Assembly (NCBI GenBank): GCA_030528345.1
Contig: JAUMZB010000001.1
Location: 54,140-118,139, forward strand
Length of the DNA stretch: 64,000 bases
Direction: 5' to 3'
From: Eikenella sp.
Lineage (GTDB): Bacteria > Pseudomonadota > Gammaproteobacteria > Burkholderiales > Neisseriaceae
Shown here: positions 34,889 to 43,350 of the stretch, one piece after another
How the letters are laid out: every line of letters starts with the position of its first letter
Position numbering within the stretch: the first letter of the stretch is position 1
Notes under the pieces: model-generated
Seen by the model: only the letters and a program-made list of their open reading frames with translations
The model's database searches: none
What the model was told of the DNA's origin: nothing
Made by a program: the position numbers and the translations under genes

Positions 34889-35640
34889 GCGGCTTCAGCG
34901 TCATCATCCCCGCCCGCCTGGCTTCCTCCAGGCTGCCGGAAAAGGCCTTGGCCGATTTGGGCGGCAAACCCATGGTGGTGCGGGTGGCCGAACGGGCGCA
35001 GTTAAGCGCCGCCGGCCGCATTTGGGTGGCCACCGACCACCCCGATATAGCCGCCGCCTGCGAGCGCCACGGCGTGGCGGCGGTGATGACCGACGCCGGA
35101 CACGACAGCGGCACCACCCGTTTGGCCGAGGCGGTGCAGTTGCTGGGTCTGCCGGATGAGGCAATCGTGGTCAATGTGCAGGGCGACGAGCCGTTGATTG
35201 ATCCCGAACTGATCAACCGCACCGCCGATTTGCTGGCCCGCTCTGCCGCGCCGATGGCCACCGCCGCGCATCCGATTGCCGATGCGGCCGAGTTTCTCGA
35301 TCCCAACTGTGTGAAAGTGGTGCTCAACCAAGCGCAGCAGGCGCTGTATTTCAGCCGCGCGCCGATTGCCTATCCGCGCGATGCCTTTGCCGGCGGCCGC
35401 AACGCACTGCCCGCAGGATATGCGCCGCTGCGCCACATCGGCCTATACGCCTACCGCACCGCTTTTCTCAAGCAGTATGCCGCGTTGGCGCCTTCACCGT
35501 TGGAGGGCATCGAATCTTTGGAACAGCTGCGCGTGTTGTGGCACGGCCATGCCATCGCCGTTACCGTTACCGGGCAGGCACCGGCGGCGGGCGTGGACAC
35601 GCCGGAGGACTTGCGGCGGGTGGCGGCTTATTTTGCCTGA
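34885..35640 (+). CDS. kdsB: 3-deoxy-manno-octulosonate cytidylyltransferase
   Basis: A 251-residue enzyme that activates Kdo as CMP-Kdo for LPS inner core. It has [16 protein letters not shown] (about 7-22), [26 protein letters not shown] and H-I-G-L-Y-A-Y-R. A larger frame starting far upstream mirrors lpxK and is discarded. Confidence 0.96.
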   Translation: MSGFSVIIPARLASSRLPEKALADLGGKPMVVRVAERAQLSAAGRIWVATDHPDIAAACERHGVAAVMTDAGHDSGTTRLAEAVQLLGLPDEAIVVNVQGDEPLIDPELINRTADLLARSAAPMATAAHPIADAAEFLDPNCVKVVLNQAQQALYFSRAPIAYPRDAFAGGRNALPAGYAPLRHIGLYAYRTAFLKQYAALAPSPLEGIESLEQLRVLWHGHAIAVTVTGQAPAAGVDTPEDLRRVAAYFA

Positions 35641-35689
35641 TTCCGCCGCGTGATTGCATGATCGGACACGTTTTATCCCCGGAGCGAAT

Positions 35690-36295
35690 ATGAAAAACAC
35701 CATTTGGCTGCCTTTGCTTTGCTTCTCCTTGGCCGCCCATGCCAACCCCTATCAGCCGGGTTCGCAGCAATGGCACCACTACAATGCCCAAGGTGCGCAA
35801 ATGATGCAGGAGATGAATGAGCGCAACACCGCCGCACCGCCCCGGCAAGGGGCGGCCGGACAGGAAAACGTGCCGCATCATCTGCGGCCGCAATGGCATC
35901 CTGCCGATAACCACGGTGCGATTGCCGTCGGCTTCAATCCCAACGCCGATGCCTCCCGAACCGACAATCCGCCCGGCGTGGTCGCTTTTGAGGCGCATCA
36001 AAATCCGCGCGCCGCCGCAGAGCGCGCCCGCTACCGCTGTTTCGACCGCGGCGCCGAACACCCGGATCGGTGCCGGATTCTGTTTGCTTTCCGCAATATG
36101 TGCGGTGCGGCCGCCGAAGGCCGTTTGCGCAACGGGCGCGGCGTGCGCTTTTATCCTTCGATAGACAGCGTGCACAGCGAACGCGAGGCGCAAGCCGCTG
36201 CGCTGGCACGTTGCCGCGCCGATGCCGCCGTTCGGCCGTCAAGCTGTGCCGTGGCCGTTTCCGGCTGTGCCAACCCCACCAAAACCCTGCGATAA
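35690..36295 (+). CDS. Secreted DUF4189-type protein, copy 1
   Basis: A 201-residue exported protein with signal peptide M-K-N-T-I-W-L-P-L-L-C-F-S-L-A-A-H-A. The mature part has H-G-A-I-A-V-G near 80, then R-C-R-I-L-F-A-F-R-N-M-C-G-A-A-A-E-G and a second cysteine pair at the end (R-P-S-S-C, S-G-C-A-N). GAIAV plus paired cysteines is the DUF4189 pattern. Nine bases downstream is a tiny lipoprotein. A second such pair lies at 54.4-55.4 kb. Function unknown; GGAG precedes the ATG. Confidence 0.78.
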   Translation: MKNTIWLPLLCFSLAAHANPYQPGSQQWHHYNAQGAQMMQEMNERNTAAPPRQGAAGQENVPHHLRPQWHPADNHGAIAVGFNPNADASRTDNPPGVVAFEAHQNPRAAAERARYRCFDRGAEHPDRCRILFAFRNMCGAAAEGRLRNGRGVRFYPSIDSVHSEREAQAAALARCRADAAVRPSSCAVAVSGCANPTKTLR

Positions 36296-36304
36296 GGACG
36301 GATC

Positions 36305-36481
36305 ATGCGCCTGAACATCCTGCTTTGTTGTGCCCTATTGTTGGGCGGCTGCGCCGGCGGCATCGGCAGCGCCCCCTCGGGTAAGCCCCACACGCCTGCC
36401 GCCGTTTCCCCGCCCGCACAGGAGGCGGCCGGCATCATCGAATGCCGCTACGGCGAAGGCTGCCGCCCGCTGCCTCGCTGA
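36305..36481 (+). CDS. Small lipoprotein partner of the DUF4189 protein, copy 1
   Basis: A 58-residue lipoprotein: signal M-R-L-N-I-L-L-C-C-A-L-L-L-G-G-C with lipidated C16, a P/A/S-rich middle and the C-terminus I-I-E-C-R-Y-G-E-G-C-R-P-L-P-R. The E-C-x-x-G-x-C ending recurs in the lipoprotein beside the second DUF4189 gene. The two C-terminal cysteines probably form a disulfide loop. No family recognised. AAGGA lies ten bases before the ATG. Confidence 0.7.
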   Translation: MRLNILLCCALLLGGCAGGIGSAPSGKPHTPAAVSPPAQEAAGIIECRYGEGCRPLPR

Positions 36482-36642
36482 AACTTGTCCGATACTGCCA
36501 CGGCAGCGGTTTCCGCCATGAAAACCTTCTGGCGGCGCGCCGTTGCGCCAAGTTGGGGACGGCGCGGGTAAAGGCTGCCTGGAATCAAGTAGAGTATTTT
36601 CAGGTAGCCTTTGGTGCAATAAAAAGCGTTGCAATCAACAGC

Positions 36643-36665
36643 GCCCCGCAGACAGCCTGCGGGGC
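36643..36665. terminator. GC-rich terminator hairpin downstream of the polyamine-binding gene
   Basis: GCCCCGCAG / CTGCGGGGC, 9-bp stem with 5-base loop, between convergent transcripts. The about 160 bases from the small lipoprotein stop also contain one reverse DUS near 36600 and no gene. Confidence 0.7.
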
Positions 36666-36678
36666 GTTTGGTGCCGGC

Positions 36679-37845
36679 TTATTTGCCGCCGACGGAGATT
36701 TCCTGCCACAGGCGCACGCTCAGGCGTTTGGCATCGTCGCTCATTTGCGGCATCACGAAGCCGTTTTTCATGTCTTCGCCGTTCGGGAAAATGGAGCGGG
36801 TGGCCACGATGGCGGGATCCATTTTCTCGCGCGCCGGTTTGCTGGCGGGGGCGAAGGTAACGAAGTTGCCGTTTTTGGCCGCCACCTCCGGATCCAGTGT
36901 CCAGTTGATGTATCGGTGGGCGTTTTCCAGATTGCGGGCGTCTTTCGGAATCAGCCAGGATTCGATCCAGAAGCCCATGCCCGGCGGTGTCAGCACTTCG
37001 ATGCCGACGCCGTTTTTCGCTTCTTCGGCGCGGGTTTTGGCGATGTTCAGGTCGCCGCCGTTGCCGGCGGTCAGACACACTTCGCCGCGCGCCAGCTCGT
37101 CGATGACGGCGGGGCTGAAGCGTTTCACGTCGGGACGGATGGCGCGCAGCACGTCGGCGGCGGCTTTGATGTCTTCGGCAGACGCCCCGGCGGGGTCTTT
37201 ACCCAGATAGTTCAGCACAATGGGGAACATTTCGCTGGGGGTGTCCCATAGGGAGATGCCGCACTGCCTGAGTTTGGCGGTGTATTCGGGTTTGAACAGC
37301 AGATCCCATTCGTTTTCGGGCAGCCGGCCGCCGAGGATTTCGCGCGCTTTGTCGGTAATCGCCAAGGTGTTGACGCCGGAGAAGTAGGGCACGGCGTATT
37401 GGTTGCCGGGGTCGGCGGTTTCCATCATTTTGAGGAGTTCGGGGTCGATATTGGCGTAGTTGGGAATCAGCGCTTTGTTCACGGGCTGATAAGCGCCGGC
37501 CTGGATTTGGCGCGGTAAAAAAGCGATGCCGGGCACCACCAAATCGTAGCCGGTGCTGCCGGAAAGCACTTTGCCTTCCAAGGTTTCGTTGTTTTCGTAA
37601 TAGTCGTAATTGACCTTGATGCGGTTTTGTTCGGCAAAGTCTTTTACCGTGCTTTCGTCTACGTAGTTCGACCAGTTGTAGATGTTGAGGGTGCCGCCGG
37701 CGGTGTCGTCGGCCGCTGTTTCGGAGGCGGCTGGGGCGGATGTTGCGGCAGCGGCCTCGCCGTTTGGCGCGGCCTGCTGGTTCTGGCCGCCGCAGGCGCT
37801 TAAAAACAGGGCGAGTAAGGCGCTGGATAACAGGCTGGTTTTCAT
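36679..37845 (-). CDS. Polyamine ABC transporter substrate-binding lipoprotein (PotD/PotF-like)
   Basis: A 388-residue lipoprotein (lipobox L-S-A-C, C18), with an A/T/E-rich linker, then L-N-I-Y-N-W-S-N-Y-V (about 54-63) and Y-D-L-V-V-P, both typical of putrescine/spermidine-binding PotF/PotD, Y-F-S-G-V-N-T-L-A (about 145) and a late W-L-I-P-K-D-A. Binding residues such as the first W are present. The permease and ATPase genes are not adjacent. A terminator-like hairpin sits in its leader. Confidence 0.9.
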   Translation of the reverse strand: MKTSLLSSALLALFLSACGGQNQQAAPNGEAAAATSAPAASETAADDTAGGTLNIYNWSNYVDESTVKDFAEQNRIKVNYDYYENNETLEGKVLSGSTGYDLVVPGIAFLPRQIQAGAYQPVNKALIPNYANIDPELLKMMETADPGNQYAVPYFSGVNTLAITDKAREILGGRLPENEWDLLFKPEYTAKLRQCGISLWDTPSEMFPIVLNYLGKDPAGASAEDIKAAADVLRAIRPDVKRFSPAVIDELARGEVCLTAGNGGDLNIAKTRAEEAKNGVGIEVLTPPGMGFWIESWLIPKDARNLENAHRYINWTLDPEVAAKNGNFVTFAPASKPAREKMDPAIVATRSIFPNGEDMKNGFVMPQMSDDAKRLSVRLWQEISVGGK

Positions 37846-38147
37846 GGTGTGGTGCAATTCCTGTGAAGATGATGCGGAGGGGAGACGGCGGCCGCCCGGC
37901 CGCCGCAAAAAAAGCCGCGCATTTTAAATAAGCGCGGCTGGCTTGGCAATGTTGTCCGACGGCAGGCTCTAGACAGGGCGGGGCGACGGGGGCACAATAA
38001 GTGCCGCTGTCTGCGGCTTTTGGCCGGCATTACCGGGCCGGTGCAGTACAAGGGGGCGGGCGGCAATCCCAGTATGCAGGTTTCCGAAAACGATTAGGCG
38101 ACGGCACGACTGCGTTTTTAAAAACGATTTATTTTTAGGAGAACAGT
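37846..38147. other. Gene-free divergent region
   Basis: About 300 bases between the polyamine-binding gene (minus) and a 66-aa gene (plus). It contains a strong minus-strand hairpin with a T-run, a GC-rich palindrome (GGCGGCC / GGCCGCC) closer to the start codon, and on the plus side GTTTTTAAAAAC and AGGAG before the 66-aa gene. No coding frame is convincing. Confidence 0.7.
37907..37939 (-). terminator. Terminator or attenuator in the leader of the polyamine-binding gene
   Basis: Minus-strand AGCCGCGC, an 11-base AT-rich loop, GCGCGGCT, then seven T's: a textbook intrinsic terminator only about 60 bases before the ATG, with no promoter visible between them. It may be an attenuator. Confidence 0.7.
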
Positions 38148-38348
38148 ATGCCGCAAATGTTGATTCGGGTAGCCGGAATGGCCAATAAAACCGATGCCGA
38201 CCGTTTGGTGGTCAAAGGTGAAACCGTGCCCGGCGTGAAAATGGTGAATGCCAACTACGAAGACGGCCGTGTGGTGATTACCCATGGTGAGGGCTTTGAT
38301 GTGGAGGCCTTTAAAGCCGCTCTGAATGCAGAAGGTTTTTCTGCCTGA
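38148..38348 (+). CDS. Heavy-metal-associated-like small protein lacking the CxxC motif
   Basis: A 66-residue protein whose layout matches an HMA (ferredoxin-like) domain: M-L-I-R-V-A-G-M, an helix-forming T-D-A-D-R-L-V, G-V-K-M-V-N-A-N-Y-E-D-G-R-V-V-I-T, and F-D-V-E-A-F-K-A-A-L-N-A-E-G-F. The metal-binding G-M-x-C-x-x-C is replaced by G-M-A-N-K-T-D, so it should not bind copper in the usual way. AGGAG is well placed. A stand-alone gene with its own terminator. Confidence 0.65.
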   Translation: MPQMLIRVAGMANKTDADRLVVKGETVPGVKMVNANYEDGRVVITHGEGFDVEAFKAALNAEGFSA

Positions 38349-38359
38349 ACCGCCTTTAT

Positions 38360-38400
38360 CCAATAAAGCAACAGCCCCTTGGGGGCTGTTGCTTTATTGG
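38360..38400 (+). terminator. Strong terminator after the HMA-like gene
   Basis: A 19-bp perfect stem (CCAATAAAGCAACAGCCCC with its complement, 3-nt loop), the longest non-DUS stem in the window. Confidence 0.92.
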
Positions 38401-38411
38401 GTGCTTTACTA

Positions 38412-38479
38412 GGGTCTGTTGACAGTAGGTGAAGATTTTTCCTAAAAAACCGCTACATCAACCAAATGTCAACAAACCC
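38412..38479. repeat. Core-hairpin repeat remnant, copy E (TIR GGGTCTGTTGACA)
   Basis: A 68-base element with ends GGGTCTGTTGACA and TGTCAACAAACCC, with TA on the left flank. Its right part (TTCCTAAAAAACCGC, then CATCAACCAAATGTCAAC) aligns with the right end of copy C at 15.5 kb, while the central hairpin core is deleted. It lies between two genes and disrupts nothing visible. Confidence 0.65.
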
Positions 38480-38519
38480 CAGGGGCTACCTGAAAAGAGT
38501 TGGCTAGATGTGTGCGGGT

Positions 38520-39872
38520 TCAGTCAAACAAATCCTGTTGTCCGGCGGCCCGGGGTGCCACTCTGGCTTCGGTTTCGCCGTGTTCGAAACGAATGTGCAG
38601 CACCTGGCCGGGACGCAGGCGGTGGGCGTCGCGCACCACTTTGCCGTGGCGGTCGCTGACCACGCTGTAGCCGCGCGCCAGGATGTGTTGCGGGGAAAGG
38701 GCGCTTAAGAGCGCCTGCTGTTCCTGCAGGCGGGCGTGCCGCCGTTGCAATAGGGCGGCAAACTGCTGTTTCAGCTGCTGTTGCCGGTGGGCGAGCTGTT
38801 GGCGGGCAGCTTCGGTGGCGGGGCGGTGTAAGCGGTGCACATTCGCCGAGTAGGCAAGTTTTTCCTGCCGCCCCTGCCAATGGCGGCGGGCGGCCTGTTG
38901 CAGTTGGCGGCGGCAGCTGTGTAGCCAGGCTTGCTGCTCCCGCACTTGTTGCTGCGGGTGGCGCAGGTTTTGCGCCAGCCAATCCAGTTTTTGTGCGGCG
39001 TCGGTGTGGCGGCGCAGCAGAAGGTCTTGCTGACGGCGGCGGGTTTGCATGAGGTGTTTGAGCAGTTCGGCACGGTTGGGGCTGGCCAGTTCGGCGGCGG
39101 CAGTGGGGGTGGGCGCGCGCAGGTCGGCGGCGAAGTCGGTGAGGGTGAAATCGGTTTCGTGGCCGACGCCGCTGACAACCGGAATCGGGCTGGCGGCCAC
39201 GGCGCGCACGGCGGCTTCTTCGTTAAACGCCCACAAGTCTTCGATGCCGCCGCCGCCGCGGCAAACAATCAGCACATCCGCCGCGCCGTGGCGGGCGGCC
39301 GCTTCGATGGCGGCGGCTACCTGAAGCTCGCTGCCCGCGCCCTGCACGGCGGTGGGATACACCACCACGCCAATGGCGGGTGCGCGCCGCCGCAGGGTGG
39401 ACACCACGTCGCGCAAGGCGGCGGCGGCCAGGCTGGTGACGATGCCGATGCACTGCGGATGGGCGGGCAGCGGCCGTTTTTTTGCCGGGTCAAACAGCCC
39501 TTCGGCCTGCAGGCGCTGCTTCAGCCGTTCGTAGGCTTCAAACAGCCGCCCCAAGCCTTTGTGGCGCACGTCGCTGACGTTGATTTGAAATTCGCCGCGC
39601 GCTTCGTAGAGCGTGATGCGGCCGCTTAGCTCAATGTGGTCGCCTTCTTTCAAAGGTGCGGCCAGGCGTTGGGCGGCGTATTTGAACAGGGTGCAGCGTA
39701 CCTGTGCCTGCCGGTCTTTGAGCGAAAAGTAATAATGGCCGCTGGCCGCTTTGGTGAGGTTGGACACTTCGCCGGCAATCCACAGCCCGAACAGGTGTTG
39801 CTCCAACAGGTTTTTGGCCAGGGCGTTGAGTTCGGAAACCGAGAGGGCGGCGGGGGCGGACAGTTCGGACAT
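38520..39872 (-). CDS. xseA: Exodeoxyribonuclease VII large subunit
   Basis: A 450-residue nuclease subunit. It has an N-terminal OB-fold (L-S-V-S-E-L-N-A-L-A-K, G-E-V-S-N-L, G-H-Y-Y-F-S-L-K-D, about 8-60), a catalytic domain with I-G-I-V-T-S-L-A-A-A-A-L-R-D-V, V-C-R-G-G-G-G-I-E-D-L-W-A-F-N and G-H-E-T-D-F-T-L-T-D-F-A-A-D-L-R-A-P-T-P-T-A-A-A-E, then a long Q/R-rich coiled coil and a final R-G-Y-S-V-V. Complete. The longer upstream frame is discarded. Confidence 0.95.
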   Translation of the reverse strand: MSELSAPAALSVSELNALAKNLLEQHLFGLWIAGEVSNLTKAASGHYYFSLKDRQAQVRCTLFKYAAQRLAAPLKEGDHIELSGRITLYEARGEFQINVSDVRHKGLGRLFEAYERLKQRLQAEGLFDPAKKRPLPAHPQCIGIVTSLAAAALRDVVSTLRRRAPAIGVVVYPTAVQGAGSELQVAAAIEAAARHGAADVLIVCRGGGGIEDLWAFNEEAAVRAVAASPIPVVSGVGHETDFTLTDFAADLRAPTPTAAAELASPNRAELLKHLMQTRRRQQDLLLRRHTDAAQKLDWLAQNLRHPQQQVREQQAWLHSCRRQLQQAARRHWQGRQEKLAYSANVHRLHRPATEAARQQLAHRQQQLKQQFAALLQRRHARLQEQQALLSALSPQHILARGYSVVSDRHGKVVRDAHRLRPGQVLHIRFEHGETEARVAPRAAGQQDLFD

Positions 39873-40048
39873 GGCGGGCGGGGCAGGGCAAAAAGCCGGC
39901 ATTATAGCCGAGCCCGGCCGTGTGCGGCGGCACAGGCTTTCAGGTAGCCTGAGGCATCGGCTTTGCGTTAGAATACGCCCCTTCCGATTATATGGCCGCC
40001 CGCTTGCCGAAGCCGGGCGGCAAGCTTTCATTCCAGCCAGAGCCGATC

Positions 40049-40318
40049 ATGAGCGAAACCCGCCAAAATCTGATTGAATTTCCTACCGATTTCCCCATCA
40101 AAGTGATGGGTGCGCAGCACCCCGAATTTGCCGCCACCGTTTTGAACGTGGTGCGCGAGCACGCCCCTGCCACCGAGGAACGGCACATGACGCTGCGCAA
40201 CAGCAGCGGCGGCAATTATCTGGCCTGCACCGTGACCGTGCGCGCCGAAAGCCAGGCGCAGCTCGACAATCTCTACCGCGCCCTCACCGCCCATCCGATG
40301 GTGAAAGTGGTGCTGTAA
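40049..40318 (+). CDS. ybeD: YbeD/DUF493 family protein
   Basis: An 89-residue protein with L-I-E-F-P-T-D-F-P-I-K-V-M-G (about 7-20) and the late Y-R-A-L-T-A-H-P-M-V-K-V-V-L, the DUF493 pattern with an ACT-like fold. It usually lies directly before lipB and is thought to act in lipoate metabolism or its regulation. Here a membrane-protein gene separates the two. Confidence 0.92.
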   Translation: MSETRQNLIEFPTDFPIKVMGAQHPEFAATVLNVVREHAPATEERHMTLRNSSGGNYLACTVTVRAESQAQLDNLYRALTAHPMVKVVL

Positions 40319-40339
40319 ATTTTCAGACTGCCTGAAACC

Positions 40340-40876
40340 ATGTTTACTCATGCCGTTTTTCAGCGCTTGAGGGTGTCGCTGAATCGCCTCGTGCTGGCGT
40401 TGCTGACGTGGTATTTGTGTGCTTGTGCATTGTATTATGGCGTGCTGCAACCCAAGTGGCGTGATAAGGCGTTGGAGAACCTGACACAGATATGCATTTT
40501 GCAAAACAGTATCCCGACCGCCGTAAGCTGGGATGACTGGCAAAAACACCGCCAGCCGCTGTGTCTGACTGAATTGAATGAACAAGCGGATAGTCTGAGT
40601 TCCATTAGTGTGCGCTTGCGCGACGATATCCTGACTGTGCGCACCACCAACGATAGCCCGTCTGATCCGTGGGAAAGCGAATATCGCTTAAATACAGACG
40701 GCAGCATTACCCCGTTGCGCTACCGTTTCGGCGGCATGATGGCATGGTTTGTGTCCGCCATATTCGGTGCTGTGCTTGCTGTAATCGTTTTCCGCCTGCT
40801 GGTTTGGCGGCTAGGCAAAACCCGATACCACCGTTTCTTCCATCACTCAAATTCTCGTAAACAGCCTGATACATGA
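40340..40876 (+). CDS. Hypothetical membrane protein, 178 aa
   Basis: A 178-residue protein with an N-terminal helix (about 15-36), a periplasmic loop of about 95 residues with two cysteines (I-C-I-L-Q-N and Q-P-L-C-L-T) and a second helix (about 132-155), then a basic H/R-rich tail. No family recognised. Its DNA looks richer in A+T than its neighbours, and it splits the usual ybeD-lipB pair, so it may be a later insertion. Stop overlaps the lipB ATG. Confidence 0.65.
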   Translation: MFTHAVFQRLRVSLNRLVLALLTWYLCACALYYGVLQPKWRDKALENLTQICILQNSIPTAVSWDDWQKHRQPLCLTELNEQADSLSSISVRLRDDILTVRTTNDSPSDPWESEYRLNTDGSITPLRYRFGGMMAWFVSAIFGAVLAVIVFRLLVWRLGKTRYHRFFHHSNSRKQPDT

Positions 40877-41481
40877 AAATCCGACATTTGGGCCTGGCCG
40901 ATTACGAGCCGGTCTTCCGCGCCATGGAAGCCTTTACCGAGGCGCGAAACGAGGCCACCGCAGACGAATTGTGGGTGGTGGAACACCCGCCGGTGTTCAC
41001 CCAGGGCATGGCCGGCAAGGCCGAGCATTTGCTGGCCGCCGGCGATATTCCGGTGGTCAAAGTGGATCGCGGCGGGCAGATTACCTACCACGGCCCCGGC
41101 CAGCTGGTGGTATATACGCTGATTGATTTCAAACGCCGCCGCATCAGCGTGCGCGAGCTGGTGAGCCGCTTGGAAAACGCCATCATCGCCACCCTGGCTG
41201 ACTACGGCATTGCCGCCGCCGCCGACCCGCAACGCCCCGGCGTGTATGTGGCCGGGCGCAAAATCGCCTCCCTGGGGCTGCGCATCAAACGCGGCGCGGT
41301 GTATCACGGCCTGGCGCTGAATGTGAACATGGATTTGGCGCCGTTTCGCCAAATCAACCCCTGCGGCTATGCCGGCATGGAAATGGTGCAGATGGCCGAT
41401 TTGCTGCCCGCCGCCCCGGCGCTTGATGAAGTGGCGGCCAAGCTCACCGCGCACCTGACACAACAATTGCAGGCTACCTGA
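40873..41481 (+). CDS. lipB: Octanoyltransferase LipB
   Basis: A 202-residue enzyme moving octanoate from acyl carrier protein to lipoyl domains. It has [10 protein letters not shown] (about 36-45), [16 protein letters not shown] (about 64-79) and the region around the catalytic cysteine, N-P-C-G-Y-A-G-M-E. The last residues Q-A-T and the TGA stop are encoded by a DUS. Step before LipA, whose gene follows. Confidence 0.96.
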   Translation: MKIRHLGLADYEPVFRAMEAFTEARNEATADELWVVEHPPVFTQGMAGKAEHLLAAGDIPVVKVDRGGQITYHGPGQLVVYTLIDFKRRRISVRELVSRLENAIIATLADYGIAAAADPQRPGVYVAGRKIASLGLRIKRGAVYHGLALNVNMDLAPFRQINPCGYAGMEMVQMADLLPAAPALDEVAAKLTAHLTQQLQAT

Positions 41482-41510
41482 AACGCCGTGTGATGGCTTT
41501 CAGGTAGCCT
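41471..41510. repeat. DUS inverted pair after lipB
   Basis: AGGCTACCTGAAA, 14 bases, TTTCAGGTAGCCT. The left copy supplies the lipB stop; the right copy ends exactly where a GAGACC-type repeat begins. Confidence 0.85.
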
Positions 41511-41563
41511 GAGACCTTTGCCCAACGCAGAAATGCGCCGCAGATGGGGTTTGCCAAGGTCTC
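41511..41563. repeat. Short GAGACC-type repeat, internally deleted copy
   Basis: A 53-base element with ends GAGACCTTTGC and GCCAAGGTCTC, flanked by AGCCT and AACCT. Its right 40 bases match the right end of the 180-base element at 49.2 kb (AACGCAGAAATGCGCCGCAG), so it is a deletion derivative. It lies just before the broken phosphoesterase gene. Confidence 0.75.
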
Positions 41564-41585
41564 AACCTGCTGGAGGAAGGCGTAT

Positions 41586-42251
41586 ATGCGTTTCGCCCTG
41601 ATTTCCGATATTCACGGCAATCTGCCCGCTCTGGAGGCGGTGTGTGCCGATATCCGCCGCCACGGCTGCGATGTGGTGGCCAATTTGGGCGACTGCCTGT
41701 CCGGCTCCTTAGAGCCTGTTCAAAGTCTTCTTGCACCTGCGGTTTTTCGAGGCAAAACCGCAGGTGCAAGGCGCAAATACGCGCAAGATTGAACATCTTG
41801 CAAGTATTTGCAACGCAGCAGATGCGGGATTTTGGCCAAAAACACCGCCGCAATGGAGACTTTGAACAGGCTCTTATGGCCCTTGGAAACCGCCCGTTTC
41901 CTGATGGCGCAAGACTGGCCGACCATTGCCGGCAACCACGAGCGGCAATTGCTGACCCTGCCGGCCTGCGGTCATACCCATATTCCGCGCAGCCTGCATG
42001 TGGACGGCTGCCAGATAGTGAATCCCGGCAGCGTCGGTTTGCCCGCTTATGACGACGACCAGCTGCCGCATCGGGTGGAAAACGGCTCGCCGCACGCCCG
42101 CTATGCGCTGGTGGCGCAGGCGGCAGAGGGTTGGACGGTGGCGCTCCACAGCGTGCCCTACGACCACCCCGCCGCAGCGGCCAAAGCGCAACAAGAAAAC
42201 CGCCCCGATTGGGCGCATGCCTTGCAATACGGCTATGTGCCGGCTGCTTGA
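41586..42251 (+). pseudogene. Calcineurin-like metallophosphoesterase, disrupted
   Basis: The start M-R-F-A-L-I-S-D-I-H-G-N-L-P-A-L-E and G-D are the first metal-binding motifs. After codon 42 a 162-base element interrupts the frame. Past it the gene resumes W-P-L-E-T-A-R-F-L-M with G-N-H-E-R and G-H-T-H-I-P-R. Removing the element and one TTA restores one frame of 166 codons. Even then about 80 residues expected between G-N-H-E-R and G-H-T-H are missing, so there are two lesions. It lies between lipB and lipA. Confidence 0.9.
41712..41873. mobile_element. Non-autonomous element (core-hairpin repeat, copy M1) inserted in a gene
   Basis: 162 bases with perfect 17-bp ends GAGCCTGTTCAAAGTCT, flanked by the duplication TTA (41709-41711 and 41874-41876). 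The inside has a 17-bp hairpin (CTTGCACCTGCGGTTTT and complement) and a second one around GCAAGAT / ATCTTGC. It has no coding frame. A T-N-A duplication and GAG ends resemble IS5-family (IS1031-type) elements, as far as I recall; the transposase is not in the window. Confidence 0.88.
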
Positions 42252-42297
42252 GCCATACCGCCACACACATGAATCAACACCATCCAACGAGACTGTT

Positions 42298-43278
42298 ATG
42301 AGCACCGAACCCGCCAAGCCCTTCGACAACGCCCAAGGCGTCAAGCACAAAGGCGCGGCCAAAACCGCGCGCATTCCGATTAAGGTGGTGCCGCTGGAAG
42401 AAAAGCTGAAAAAGCCCGAATGGATCCGCGCCAAGCTGCCCACCGGCAAGAAGTTTTTCGAAATCAAAAATATCTTGCGCGACCAAAAAATGCACACCGT
42501 GTGCGAAGAAGCCTCCTGCCCCAATATCGGCGAATGCTTCAGCAAAGGCACGGCCACTTTTATGATTATGGGCGACATCTGCACCCGCCGCTGCCCCTTC
42601 TGCGACGTCGGCCACGGCCGCCCCAATCCGCTCGACCCCGACGAGCCGAAAAATCTGGCCGAATCGGTGGCCGCCATGAAGCTGCGCTATGTGGTGATTA
42701 CGTCCGTGGACCGCGACGATTTGCGCGACGGCGGCGCCCAGCATTTTGCCGACTGCATCAACGCCATCCGCGAACGCAGCCCGAATACCAAAATCGAAAT
42801 CCTGGTACCCGATTTCCGCGGCCGCCTCGACATTGCCCTGGACATTCTGGCGAAAACCCCGCCCGATGTGATGAATCACAATCTCGAAACCCACCCCCGC
42901 CTCTACAAACAGGCGCGCCCCGGCTCCGACTACCAGCATTCGCTGGATTTGCTCAAGCGCTATAAAGCCATGGTGCCGCAGGTGCCCACCAAATCCGGCA
43001 TCATGGTGGGCTTGGGCGAAACCGATGAGGAAGTGCGTGAAATCATGCGCGATATGCGTGCGCACGATATCGAAATGATTACCGTGGGCCAATACCTGCA
43101 ACCTTCCGACGGCCACCTGCCGGTGCTGCGCTATGTGACCCCCGCGCAATTCAAGGAGTTTGAACGAGAAGCCTATGCCATGGGCTTTAGCAACGCCGCC
43201 ATCGGCGCCATGGTGCGCAGTTCCTACCACGCCGACGTGCAGGCGGAAGAGGCTTTGAAAGAAAGCCAAACCGTTTGA
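42298..43278 (+). CDS. lipA: Lipoyl synthase
   Basis: A 326-residue radical-SAM enzyme that inserts two sulfurs into octanoyl groups. The auxiliary cluster cysteines are in [12 protein letters not shown] (about 74-85) and the radical-SAM cluster in C-T-R-R-C-P-F-C (about 98-105). [14 protein letters not shown] follows, with a final R-S-S-Y-H-A-D. The start at M-S-T-E-P is chosen over a longer frame that overlaps the phosphoesterase. Confidence 0.96.
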   Translation: MSTEPAKPFDNAQGVKHKGAAKTARIPIKVVPLEEKLKKPEWIRAKLPTGKKFFEIKNILRDQKMHTVCEEASCPNIGECFSKGTATFMIMGDICTRRCPFCDVGHGRPNPLDPDEPKNLAESVAAMKLRYVVITSVDRDDLRDGGAQHFADCINAIRERSPNTKIEILVPDFRGRLDIALDILAKTPPDVMNHNLETHPRLYKQARPGSDYQHSLDLLKRYKAMVPQVPTKSGIMVGLGETDEEVREIMRDMRAHDIEMITVGQYLQPSDGHLPVLRYVTPAQFKEFEREAYAMGFSNAAIGAMVRSSYHADVQAEEALKESQTV

Positions 43279-43285
43279 TCTGCCG

Positions 43286-43350
43286 TTTCAGGTAGCCTGT
43301 TATTTAAACGCAGGCTACCTGAAAACATTTTTCCCATTCAGGTAGCCTGT
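43286..43350. repeat. Three DUS in 65 bases between lipA and the oxidase gene
   Basis: Reverse, forward and reverse copies in a row. The first two form a terminator-like hairpin for lipA; the third ends one base before the next ATG. Confidence 0.85.
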
